From: an uncultured Eubacteriales bacterium
GTDB taxonomy: Bacteria > Bacillota > Clostridia > Peptostreptococcales > Anaerovoracaceae
NCBI GenBank assembly: GCA_902797345.1
Contig: CADBSL010000207.1
Span: forward strand, 1-5,896
Direction of reading: 5' to 3'
Length of the DNA stretch: 5,896 nucleotides
In this document: in pieces, positions 1-5,656 of the stretch
Position numbering within the stretch: the first letter of the stretch is position 1
Layout of the letters: the number at the start of each line of letters is the position of its first letter
Notes under the pieces: generated by a model
Seen by the model: the letters and a program-made list of their open reading frames with translations, nothing else
Databases searched by the model: none
Told to the model about the DNA's origin: nothing
Program-made: the position numbers and the translations under genes

Positions 1-969
1 CGGATCGTTGAAATGGCAAAGGAAGACCGGAAACCTTCGGAAATGATCACAAAGGACGTGCTTCTCAACACGATCATGGCGGACATGGCGATAGCCGGGT
101 CCACCAATGCAGTACTGCACATCCTGGCAGTTGCCAACGAACTTGGGATCGACCTGACCATGGATGATTTCGACGCATTGTCCGGAGAGATCCCCTGCAT
201 TTGCGGGGTCATGCCCAGCGGTCCTTATACGATCTCTGATTATTACGAGAATGGTGCTACTCCGGTCTTGATGAAAGCACTGGAGGGGGTACTTCATTTG
301 GATGCGCCACATCTGACGAAAGGCACTTGGGGCGAATTCCTGTCCGGAATCAATCAGGCTCGGTTGGAACATAATGTGGTCATCCATACCTTGGACAATC
401 CTCTGTTCCATAAACCGGGACTGAAAGTGATGAAAGGCAATCTGTCCACCGGCGGTGCTATCGTCCGGCCTACGGGTGTGCCGGATTCTATGATGAAGTT
501 CTCCGGACCGGCGAAGGTCTATGATCACGAAATGCTGGCCCATGAAGCATTGCTGAATGGAGAGATCCAAGAGGGTGACGTCATCGTAGTCCGCTACGAG
601 GGCTGCAAGGGTGCTCCCGGCATGAAAGAGGTCATGCACATCACGGATGCGCTCATCGGCAGAGGATATGGAGAAAAGGTAGCGTTAGTGACAGACGCGC
701 GGTTCTCCGGGTTCAATCACGGAGCCATCGTTGGCCATGTTTCGCCGGAAGCTTATGAAGGCGGGCTCATCGCCCTGGTAGAAAACGGGGATATCATCGA
801 TATCGATATTGAAAAGGGTGTGCTGCACCTGAATATCTCCGAAGAAGAGGAAGCGAAGAGAAGAGCTGCCTGGGTACAGCCTGAACCAAAGGATAAGAAA
901 GGTGCTATCCGGGTGTATGCAAAGAATTGTCTGCCGGCCCACTTAGGTGGTGCTATGCAGACCTGGTAG
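1..969 (+). CDS. ilvD: IlvD/Edd-family dehydratase (dihydroxy-acid dehydratase-like), C-terminal part
   Basis: Enzymes of this family dehydrate 2,3-dihydroxy acids or sugar acids to 2-keto acids in the cytoplasm using an Fe-S cluster and Mg2+. IlvD does so in valine, leucine and isoleucine synthesis. The frame is open from base 1 and the ATG at 13 lies inside a conserved stretch, so it is not the start. 322 residues are visible, so about 230-250 of the usual 550-575 are missing upstream, including the Fe-S ligand cysteines. Visible family motifs are GSTNAVLH (near base 90), GNLSTGGAIVRPTG (near 437), a YEGCKGAPGM segment (near 595) and TDARFSG (691-711), whose serine matches the proposed catalytic base. 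Several positions differ from classical IlvD: TDARFSG for TDGRFSG, STGGAIV for the usual APEGAVV, and PSGPYTISDYYENGATP for the usual PSGKY-type segment. A sugar-acid dehydratase or other subfamily is therefore possible. No other ilv gene is visible. The family is sure; the symbol is tentative. Confidence 0.88.
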   Translation, partial: RIVEMAKEDRKPSEMITKDVLLNTIMADMAIAGSTNAVLHILAVANELGIDLTMDDFDALSGEIPCICGVMPSGPYTISDYYENGATPVLMKALEGVLHLDAPHLTKGTWGEFLSGINQARLEHNVVIHTLDNPLFHKPGLKVMKGNLSTGGAIVRPTGVPDSMMKFSGPAKVYDHEMLAHEALLNGEIQEGDVIVVRYEGCKGAPGMKEVMHITDALIGRGYGEKVALVTDARFSGFNHGAIVGHVSPEAYEGGLIALVENGDIIDIDIEKGVLHLNISEEEEAKRRAAWVQPEPKDKKGAIRVYAKNCLPAHLGGAMQTW

Positions 970-986
970 GATAGGAGGAGATAATC

Positions 987-1379
987 ATGCAGGAAGTATA
1001 TGAATTTTTAAAGAAAGTCGGAGTCTATTACCTGGCGACGATGGACGGGGATCAGCCCCGGGTGCGGCCATTTGGTACCATCAACATTTTCGAGGATAAG
1101 CTTTACATCCAGACCGGAAAAGTTAAGGAAGTGTCCAGGCAGATCCAAAAGAACCCGAAGGTAGAGATTTCAGCCTTTGACGGTCAGGTGTGGCTGCGGT
1201 TGACAGGAACGCTGGTACGGGATGACCGGGTGGAAGCCAAGCGAGATATGTTGGACAAGCACCCAGACCTGAAGGCGATGTATGACCCGGAAGACGACAA
1301 TACAGAAGTGTTGTATTTCAAGGATGCCACGGCGGCATTTGCGTCCTTTACGGAGGCACCGAAGACCGTGACGTTTTAA
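987..1379 (+). CDS. Pyridoxamine 5'-phosphate oxidase-like FMN-binding split-barrel protein
   Basis: This is a 130-residue cytoplasmic protein of the single-domain PNPOx-like split-barrel type, which binds FMN or another flavin or heme cofactor. The N-terminal pattern is characteristic: a short helix, then VYYLATMDGDQPRVRPFG (residues 13-30), the strand segment around KLYIQTG (38-44), the helix KEVSRQIQKNP (47-57) and the strands around VWLRLTGTL (68-76). The length is normal for the small members of this group. These are generally uncharacterised, and true pyridoxamine phosphate oxidase activity should not be assumed. The ATG follows AGGAGG at 973-978 with an 8-base gap. It lies 17 bases after the dehydratase stop, so the two are probably co-transcribed. 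No substrate can be inferred from the neighbours. Confidence 0.88.
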   Translation: MQEVYEFLKKVGVYYLATMDGDQPRVRPFGTINIFEDKLYIQTGKVKEVSRQIQKNPKVEISAFDGQVWLRLTGTLVRDDRVEAKRDMLDKHPDLKAMYDPEDDNTEVLYFKDATAAFASFTEAPKTVTF

Positions 1380-1396
1380 AACTGTAGGGCTATAAT
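1368..1396 (+). promoter_or_regulatory. Possible sigma-70-type promoter at the end of the split-barrel gene
   Basis: GTGACG (1368-1373, 4 of 6 to consensus) and TATAAT (1391-1396, 6 of 6) are separated by 17 bases. A second perfect TATAAT lies at 1431-1436, but no convincing -35 sits at the right distance. Either could once have served the gene whose remnant follows, or could serve the channel gene further on. The evidence is a motif match only. Confidence 0.3.
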
Positions 1397-1468
1397 TCCA
1401 CCATGACCATACGGACTTTTGTACATACGATATAATACAAGGAATAGAACGGGAGGATCGACGCATAT

Positions 1469-1855
1469 TTGATAAGCAGGACATCTATGAAAGACGGGGC
1501 GGACATCGACACCTGGCTAACGGAAGATGCATACCTGGATTATCTGATCCCGCAGATCTACTGGTCCAACCAGTGGGGCGAGAATGCGGACGTCACCATG
1601 TTCACCGACAGGCTGGATCAGTTTTTATCTTTGAAAAAGAACGACGCCAAGTTTTATGTAGGACTGGCGCTTTATAAAACAGAGGCTGCAAGAGTGGTGA
1701 ATGACCCGGGTTGGCAGCTGAAAGACAACAACCTGGCGAAGCAGATCAAGGAACTGAAGCGCAAAGGGGCAGACGGATATGTTTACTTCTCCGCTCAGTA
1801 TCTGTTCCGAAGCTGCGCGGAAAAGGAACTGGAAAACATCCGCTTATCGCAGTGA
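1469..1855 (+). pseudogene. C-terminal fragment of a GHL10-type (family 10-like) glycosyl-hydrolase-like protein
   Basis: The 128-residue reading matches only the last third of the GHL10/YngK-like barrel proteins, which are usually several hundred residues long, often exported and thought to act on cell-wall or other glycans. Family-like landmarks are DTWLTEDAYLDYLIPQIYW (residues 14-32), KFYVGLALYK (61-70), the GWQLKDNNLAKQI helix (81-93) and DGYVYFSAQYLF (102-113). There is no signal peptide, and nothing of the N-terminal barrel strands is present. An in-frame stop at 1445-1447 blocks upstream extension. The possible starts are weak: TTG at 1469, with GGGAGG 12 bases upstream, or ATG at 1487. 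Similarity to the family begins almost at the first residue, so this is read as a 5'-truncated gene. The remaining frame is intact to its stop, so the loss may be fairly recent, or a short product may still be made. Family assignment is from recalled motifs. Confidence 0.62.
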
Positions 1856-1957
1856 TCCGGCAACGGGCTGCTTCAGGCGGCCCATTACAGGAAGAATGGT
1901 CGGTATAGATCGAAAAAGATACCAAGGAACCTGTTATTTGAAGGAGGACGAAATTGA
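1856..1957 (+). pseudogene. Remnant of a GNAT acetyltransferase C-terminus
   Basis: After the TGA of the GHL10 fragment the same frame stays open to the TGA at 1955-1957. It reads NGLLQAAHYRKNGRY near 1862-1906. That resembles the tail of RimJ/RimL-type acetyltransferases and aligns without gaps to CGMRREAHYRKKCRY in the TetR-GNAT protein of this window. The DNA agrees too: 1879-1907 and 4851-4879 are identical at 25 of 29 bases. There is no start codon and no acetyl-CoA-binding motif, and the end of the frame runs through the Shine-Dalgarno and start of the channel gene. It is therefore best read as a scrap left by deletion. The matching segment is short, so chance or partial similarity cannot be excluded. 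Confidence 0.4.
1941..1947 (+). promoter_or_regulatory. Ribosome binding site fixing the TTG start of the channel gene
   Basis: AAGGAGG ends six bases before the TTG at 1954. No ATG or GTG in that frame has a comparable site, so this decides the start. It lies inside the GNAT-like remnant. Confidence 0.8.
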
Positions 1958-2367
1958 AACGACTTCGACTTTTATGGATCGTGATAAAGAGAACGCAATT
2001 TGACAAGGCATTGGCTGGTTTTCTGGGGTGGTTCTTTCTGTGCGCCCTGCTGATCCTGGTGGCAGAGCCGGGGATCGGGACTTACCGGGACGCTTTGTGG
2101 TACACCTTCGTAGCCTGCACGTCCATCGGATTTGGAGATCTTGTGGCTGTTTCGATGCTCGGAAGGGTCCTGACGGTCATCATAACCATATATGAAATCG
2201 TGTTGGCGGCTATGTTCTCCGGCGTAGTCGTAAGTTACTATCTGGAGGTTGTCCATCGGAGAGAACAGATCACGGCTACGGTTTTTCTGGATAAGATGGA
2301 GCACTTGAGCGAACTGAGCCAGGAGGAACTGGTGGAGATCGAGAAAAAAGTGAGGAAACTGAGATAG
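1954..2367 (+). CDS. Two-transmembrane potassium channel family protein (Ion_trans_2 type)
   Basis: This 137-residue inner-membrane protein has the minimal pore layout of a K+ channel subunit, which would work as a tetramer. There is a basic N-terminus and a first hydrophobic helix at about residues 19-37. A pore helix follows (about 44-55), then the filter-like TSIGFGD (56-62, compare TVGYGD) and a second helix at about 69-97. The C-terminal tail (about 103-137) is charged and helical, and could form a short coiled coil. No RCK/TrkA-N nucleotide-binding domain is attached, so gating by a linked regulatory domain is not evident. The start is TTG with AAGGAGG six bases upstream. The gene stands between a decayed patch and the DsrE-like gene, with no clear operon partner. 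Ion selectivity is inferred from the filter and has not been shown. Confidence 0.85.
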   Translation: MKRLRLLWIVIKRTQFDKALAGFLGWFFLCALLILVAEPGIGTYRDALWYTFVACTSIGFGDLVAVSMLGRVLTVIITIYEIVLAAMFSGVVVSYYLEVVHRREQITATVFLDKMEHLSELSQEELVEIEKKVRKLR

Positions 2368-2446
2368 GAAAAAGCGATTCGCACTGTAGAACCGTTAACC
2401 ATAATGCCGGGTCAGGCGGGATGAGAAACTATTGTCAGAGTATTAT

Positions 2447-2454
2447 GAAGGAGG
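2447..2454 (+). promoter_or_regulatory. Ribosome binding site that sets the start of the DsrE-like gene
   Basis: GAAGGAGG lies seven bases before the ATG at 2462. A longer reading from TTG at 2432 would place this site inside the coding region and has no site of its own, so the ATG is preferred. Confidence 0.8.
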
Positions 2455-2461
2455 AAGGAAC

Positions 2462-2827
2462 ATGGCGTTTGAAACCATCAACGAGGTACAGGAGCGGGAA
2501 CTGCATCTTTTATGGACCAATGCGGATCCGATGACCGCGGAATACATGGTATTCATGTATGCGGAAAACTCGATGCTGAATCACTGGTGGGATAAGGTCA
2601 CCGTTATTTGCTGGGGAGCCGTGCAGCCTTTGATCATCCATGATCCCCATATCCGGGAATTGATCCGGAAACTGCAGTATGAAGGTGTGCAGTTTTCTGC
2701 CTGCCTGACGTGCTCGGATAAGCTCGGGTTGACAGAGAAACTCCAGGAACTGGGGATCGAGACCGTTCGCTGGGGGAAACGGACGTCAGAACTGATGCAG
2801 AACCGCAAACACCTGCTCAGCGTTTAG
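2462..2827 (+). CDS. DsrE/DsrF-like family protein
   Basis: This 121-residue soluble protein has the DsrE-like alternating fold pattern: a strand with LHLLWTNAD (residues 14-22), a helix with an acidic and hydrophobic face (24-40), strand KVTVICWG (45-52), a long helix (61-74), strand VQFSACLTC (76-84) and helix plus strand to the end. In sulfur-relay members (DsrE, TusD) a cysteine in the second half carries persulfide. Here the candidates are C81 and C84 in a CLTC motif, while other DsrE-like proteins lack this chemistry. The protein stands alone: no dsrF, dsrH, tusE or dsrC partner is visible, so a sulfur-transfer role is only possible. The start was chosen from the Shine-Dalgarno at 2447-2454. 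The preceding gap (2368-2446) has no clear promoter. Confidence 0.78.
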   Translation: MAFETINEVQERELHLLWTNADPMTAEYMVFMYAENSMLNHWWDKVTVICWGAVQPLIIHDPHIRELIRKLQYEGVQFSACLTCSDKLGLTEKLQELGIETVRWGKRTSELMQNRKHLLSV

Positions 2828-2853
2828 AAGCAAAGAGGTGGACCCCAGGGACC

Positions 2854-2900
2854 ACAGGATTTTACTAAGCTTTAGGATAAGGAAAACATAAAATCCCTGT
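2854..2900. repeat. Imperfect inverted repeat in the convergent gap
   Basis: ACAGGATTTTA (2854-2864) pairs with TAAAATCC and TGT (2889-2900) in 11 base pairs, with one bulged C at 2897 and a loop of 24 bases. Just upstream, GTGG (2838-2841) can pair with CCAC (2852-2855) to give a weaker hairpin followed by a short T run, a possible weak terminator for the DsrE-like gene. The two structures overlap, so only one can form at a time. Confidence 0.3.
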
Positions 2901-2930
2901 TAAACAAATAGCGCCGGGGGACCGGCGCTA
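2901..2930 (-). terminator. Rho-independent terminator for the minus-strand transport unit
   Basis: TAGCGCCGG (2909-2917) and CCGGCGCTA (2922-2930) form a perfect 9-bp GC-rich stem with a four-base loop. Read on the minus strand, the stem is followed by TTTGTTTA. It sits 31 bases beyond the stop of the ECF S-component gene. The plus-strand side has no T run, so termination there would be weaker. Confidence 0.65.
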
Positions 2931-2960
2931 AGGGCGTTTGACTGGGGAAAGATAATCTGA

Positions 2961-3500
2961 TCAGGGACGAAATACGGCGAAGTAATTTCGGGCGGGGGTC
3001 CGGTAAAGGGCGCCGGTAATGACGATCGCCAAAACGGCGCCAAAGGCAAACTGGATCAGATTGGCGGGGATCTCCGCCAGAGGGACCAGAAAGCTGCCAT
3101 AAATGGCGGATTCCGCCAGATAATAGGTCCCGATCATGGCAGCCAGAGACAATCCGATGCAGAAAACGCCGGCGGCCGTTTTTCCTGCTGTTCGATCCGG
3201 ACCAATCATGAATCGGACGCCTTGATACATAAGGATGCCCATCAGGAATTTGTCCACAAGGGTGATCGGAGCAAAAATGGCGTAACCGCCAAATAGATCG
3301 GCGAGACCCTGCCCCAACGCTCCGGCAAAGGAGCCCTTGTATTTGCCGATGGCCAGACTGGTCAGAAGGAGTAGAGCGTCCCCCGGGTGGACGTATCCCT
3401 GTGTGGCTGGGACCGGGATCCGGATCAGCAGAGTGGCAATGATGGTCAAAGCCGCTAGGATACCCATATTCGTAATATCTTTTGTTTTATTTTCTCTCAT
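2961..3500 (-). CDS. ECF transporter S component (substrate-binding membrane subunit)
   Basis: This 179-residue integral membrane protein has about six hydrophobic segments and resembles the substrate-capture (S) subunits of energy-coupling factor vitamin importers. Family-like landmarks are the N-terminal helix NMGILAALTIIATLLIRIPV (residues 11-30), GYVHPGDALLLL (35-46), the small-residue helix SFAGALGQGLADLFGGY (57-73) and FAPITLVDKFLMG (76-88). This arrangement is like the COG4720/riboflavin-type S-component group, whose members have been proposed to import riboflavin, pyridoxine or hydroxymethylpyrimidine. The substrate cannot be read here. No A or T (energy-coupling) gene is nearby, which fits group II ECF systems that share one module encoded elsewhere. 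The ATG at 3500 follows AGGGAGGG (3515-3508) with a 7-base gap. No vitamin riboswitch was recognised upstream. A small membrane protein gene lies 85 bases upstream on the same strand. Confidence 0.85.
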   Translation of the reverse strand: MRENKTKDITNMGILAALTIIATLLIRIPVPATQGYVHPGDALLLLTSLAIGKYKGSFAGALGQGLADLFGGYAIFAPITLVDKFLMGILMYQGVRFMIGPDRTAGKTAAGVFCIGLSLAAMIGTYYLAESAIYGSFLVPLAEIPANLIQFAFGAVLAIVITGALYRTPARNYFAVFRP

Positions 3501-3585
3501 CAGGAAGCCCTCCCTTTTTCTGTATGATTACAGATTCATCTTAAAGGAAGTTTGTACCTCATAAAAGAGGCAGAATGGATAATTT

Positions 3586-3693
3586 TTATAATAACAGATC
3601 TATTGCATCCCAGTCACCCATGAATACCAAACAGACAAATATCACTGCCAGACCGATCGATACGGTATACCAGTTGTTAATGATTTTTTTCAT
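3586..3693 (-). CDS. Small single-helix membrane protein, 35 residues
   Basis: ATG at 3693 opens a 35-codon frame ending in TAA at 3588-3586. It is preceded by AAAGGAGG (3709-3702) with an 8-base gap, as strong a translation signal as any in the window. The product begins MKKIINNWYTVSIGLAVIFV. It has a basic N-terminus, a hydrophobic helix at about residues 11-25 and a short acidic tail (GDWDAIDLLL), so it is predicted to be a one-pass membrane protein with the N-terminus inside. No family is recognised. It precedes the ECF S-component gene by 85 bases on the same strand and could be co-transcribed, perhaps as a membrane partner, but that is inference from position. The rest of the region 3501-3801 holds a minor hairpin (3519-3534) and the divergent control region. 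Confidence 0.6.
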   Translation of the reverse strand: MKKIINNWYTVSIGLAVIFVCLVFMGDWDAIDLLL

Positions 3694-3741
3694 CGTTTTT
3701 TCCTCCTTTGGTTCTTTATTTACTACTATTATTCTATAAAG

Positions 3742-3764
3742 GACTGGGGTATAATAAAACAGTC
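3742..3764 (+). promoter_or_regulatory. Probable -10 box within a small inverted repeat upstream of the TetR-GNAT gene
   Basis: TATAAT at 3750-3755 is a perfect -10 match, but no good -35 lies 16-18 bases upstream. It sits between GACTG (3742-3746) and CAGTC (3760-3764), an inverted repeat with a 13-base gap centred on the box. This may be an operator for the TetR-type protein encoded 38 bases further on. An 8-base palindrome, CAATATTG (3764-3771), adjoins it. The divergent minus-strand promoter for the small membrane protein should also lie in this AT-rich stretch but could not be placed. The arms are only five bases long. Confidence 0.35.
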
Positions 3765-3801
3765 AATATTGGTTAAAGTGTCTAATTAATGGAGGTTCAA
3801 C

Positions 3802-4950
3802 ATGGCTCGTCCGAGAAAACACGAAGGCGAACAGGCCACAGTTAAGATCGAAGGGGCCTTCTGGCGATTATTGGAGACGGAGGGTAATTCCTCTATCACG
3901 GTCCTGCGCTTATCGCAGGAATCCGGGACCAACCGGAATTCTTTTTATTATCACTATAGGGATATTAACGATTTGGCCGATCAGGCTTTTCGGAGGATGG
4001 CAGATTCGGAAGCCAGCGAAGTTCTGTTGGCCGGACTGTTGAAAAAAACGGATCCGAAAAACCTCTCCATGGAAGAGAAGGAGCCCTTGCTGATGCTCCA
4101 GGCAAAACGGATCATGTTATGCGCCGGGAGTGATTCGGGTATCCTGAACCGCTTGGTCTACGATCTTCTGAAGGAAACCTGGCTGAAAGAATTGTCGATT
4201 TCGGAGGAGGCGCTTTCCCCCACGGAGAAGCTTCAGATCCATTTCATTTTTTTCGGTCTGGTGGCAGTCCTCGGCAGCCCGGAGGTAAGGAAGAAGCCGC
4301 TGTTTATGTTGAGTCTGGCCCAAACGGATATGGGAAGAATGGCCATCGACTCATTAAAGACGATCTCCGAAAGGCAGAAAAGTCGAGTACCGGCTCCGGA
4401 AAGAGAGATCCGAACAGAACGAATGTTGTTGAGGCCCTTTTCCCGGGACGACCTGGACCTGATACAGACCTTGTATGGAGATGAAGAGATCCTGAAGTAC
4501 ACCCCTATTGATACAGTCACGCCGCAGGAAGCGGAAGAAAAGCTTTCACGGTTCGTCGAGGACTGGGAAAAGGAGCCTTTGGAAAGTATGGAATTCGCCA
4601 TGGTGAGGTTGGGAAGTGCGCCGGAGAAGATCGGCCGCTGCCACATCCTTATCGATCCGCAGACCGATACCGGAATGATCGGGTGGCTCATCCGAAAGGA
4701 ATTCCAGGGGCAGGGCCTTGCGGTGGAATCCGGCAAAGCGCTGATCCGATACTGTTTTGATGTTTTGGGGATCCATCGGGTCAATGCCGTATGCAATCCG
4801 GAAAACCAGGCATCCCAAAAGGCCCTGGAAAAGTGCGGGATGCGGCGGGAGGCCCATTACCGGAAGAAATGCCGGTATACGAAGAACGGCAGGACTCTGT
4901 GGGTCGATGAATTGGAATACGCGATCTTGATCGAGGAAATACAGAAGTAA
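3802..4950 (+). CDS. TetR-family regulator fused to a RimJ/RimL-like GNAT acetyltransferase
   Basis: One uninterrupted 382-residue frame holds two domains. Residues 1-195 look like a complete TetR regulator: basic N-terminus (MARPRKHEGEQ), a helix-turn-helix at about 31-52 whose recognition part reads SGTNRNSFYYHY, and a helical ligand-binding body. Residues 202-380 form a GNAT acetyltransferase of the ribosomal-protein or antibiotic type. It opens with IRTERMLLRPFSRDDLD (203-219), has an acetyl-CoA-binding segment RKEFQGQGLA (298-307), and then NPENQASQKALEKCGM (332-347), typical of this group. TetR proteins usually repress genes next to them and release DNA on binding a small molecule. Here the attached enzyme might acetylate that molecule or a protein; this is inference. 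The start is set by GGAGG (3791-3795), six bases upstream. The flavoprotein gene follows after 19 bases, so the two are probably one operon. No internal start with a clear ribosome site was found before the GNAT part. Confidence 0.87.
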   Translation: MARPRKHEGEQATVKIEGAFWRLLETEGNSSITVLRLSQESGTNRNSFYYHYRDINDLADQAFRRMADSEASEVLLAGLLKKTDPKNLSMEEKEPLLMLQAKRIMLCAGSDSGILNRLVYDLLKETWLKELSISEEALSPTEKLQIHFIFFGLVAVLGSPEVRKKPLFMLSLAQTDMGRMAIDSLKTISERQKSRVPAPEREIRTERMLLRPFSRDDLDLIQTLYGDEEILKYTPIDTVTPQEAEEKLSRFVEDWEKEPLESMEFAMVRLGSAPEKIGRCHILIDPQTDTGMIGWLIRKEFQGQGLAVESGKALIRYCFDVLGIHRVNAVCNPENQASQKALEKCGMRREAHYRKKCRYTKNGRTLWVDELEYAILIEEIQK

Positions 4951-4969
4951 AAAAGAAGGAGGAATCAAA

Positions 4970-5599
4970 ATGGCAAAAGTGATTTTACTGAATGGAAGTC
5001 CCCGCGGGCAGGGGTGCACGGCGACGGCACTGGAGGAAATGATCCGGGTGTTCGAACAGGAAGGCATCGAGACAGAGATGATCCAGATCGGGAATCAGCC
5101 GATCCGGGGGTGCGTTGCCTGCGGTTATTGTGAGAAAAACGGGAAATGTGTATTTGGAGATGATCCGGTCAATGAAGTGGCTTCAAAATTTGAAGAGGCA
5201 GACGGTCTGGTGGTAGGCAGCCCGGTATACTTCGGATCCCCCAATGGCACGGTCATTTCTTTCCTGGACAGACTTTTTTACAGCACGGCCTATTCCAAGC
5301 AGATGAAAGTCGGTGCGGCGGTGGTGACCTGCAGAAGAGGCGGGAACTCCGCCAGTTTCGATGTGCTGAACAAATACTTTACTATATCCAATATGCCGGT
5401 GGCTGCCAGCACCTACTGGAACCAGGTCCACGGATTCACGGCGGAAGACGTAAAGAAAGATCTGGAAGGTCTTCAGACCATGCGGAACCTGGCGAGGACG
5501 ATGTCCTTTATGATCAAAGCCTTTGAAGAGGCGAAAAAAACCGGTGGATACCCGGAAGAGGAGACCGCTGTCTTCACCAGCTTCCCGGATGGGAAATAA
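4970..5599 (+). CDS. Flavodoxin-fold NAD(P)H-dependent FMN reductase-like protein with a four-cysteine cluster
   Basis: This 209-residue cytoplasmic flavoprotein has the flavodoxin-like fold of FMN reductases and iron-sulfur flavoproteins. The N-terminal strand and FMN phosphate loop are clear: KVILLNGSPRGQGCTATAL (residues 3-21). GSPVYFGSPNGTVISFLDR (83-101) is the second flavin-contacting segment. Between them lie cysteines at 48, 51, 54 and 60 (CVACGYCEKNGKC), in the position where iron-sulfur flavoproteins bind a cluster. Many relatives keep these cysteines, and cluster binding is not certain from sequence. The ATG follows AAGGAGG (4956-4962) by seven bases. The gene is 19 bases behind the TetR-GNAT gene and is likely co-transcribed, so it may be the regulator's target, for example in reduction of quinones, nitro compounds or other electrophiles. 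That role is inferred. No terminator was seen after it. Confidence 0.88.
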   Translation: MAKVILLNGSPRGQGCTATALEEMIRVFEQEGIETEMIQIGNQPIRGCVACGYCEKNGKCVFGDDPVNEVASKFEEADGLVVGSPVYFGSPNGTVISFLDRLFYSTAYSKQMKVGAAVVTCRRGGNSASFDVLNKYFTISNMPVAASTYWNQVHGFTAEDVKKDLEGLQTMRNLARTMSFMIKAFEEAKKTGGYPEEETAVFTSFPDGK

Positions 5600-5623
5600 C
5601 CGCCGACTCGATGGGGAAACACC

Positions 5624-5656
5624 CTAACACTTGATGGATTTCCAGATCAGTGTTAG
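5624..5656. repeat. 8-bp inverted repeat spanning a promoter (candidate operator)
   Basis: CTAACACT (5624-5631) and AGTGTTAG (5649-5656) are perfect inverted repeats with 17 bases between them. The left arm ends in the -35 element and the right arm overlaps the -10. A third copy, GTGTTAG at 5665-5671, lies in the same orientation as the right arm and runs into the ribosome binding site. Confidence 0.5.

Noticed and set aside
1711..2003. Two overlapping plus-strand frames (1711-1908 and 1779-2003)
   Set aside because: They are out-of-frame readings of the GHL10 fragment and the region after it, and neither shows family similarity.
2432..2461. Longer DsrE-like protein starting at TTG 2432
   Set aside because: The strong ribosome site at 2447-2454 would be inside the coding region, the TTG has none, and the added residues (SEYYEGGRN) look like translated leader.
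3557..3570. Hairpin CCTC/GAGG between the small membrane protein and the ECF gene
   Set aside because: The stem is only four base pairs and has no T run, so it is too weak to call a terminator or attenuator.
3762..3767. Minus-strand TTGACT as the -35 of the small membrane protein's promoter
   Set aside because: The nearest -10-like box (TATAGA, 3738-3733) is 23 bases away, too far for a normal promoter.
4233..4796. Long minus-strand open frame (187 codons)
   Set aside because: It lies entirely antisense to the TetR-GNAT gene, has no family-like motifs and shows composition typical of a shadow frame.
4546..5067. Minus-strand open frame (173 codons)
   Set aside because: It runs antisense across the end of the GNAT domain and the start of the flavoprotein, both of which have clear family motifs. 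It shows no recognisable protein.
5600..5623. Terminator after the flavoprotein gene
   Set aside because: GGGG/CCC pairing is only three to four bases long with no T run.
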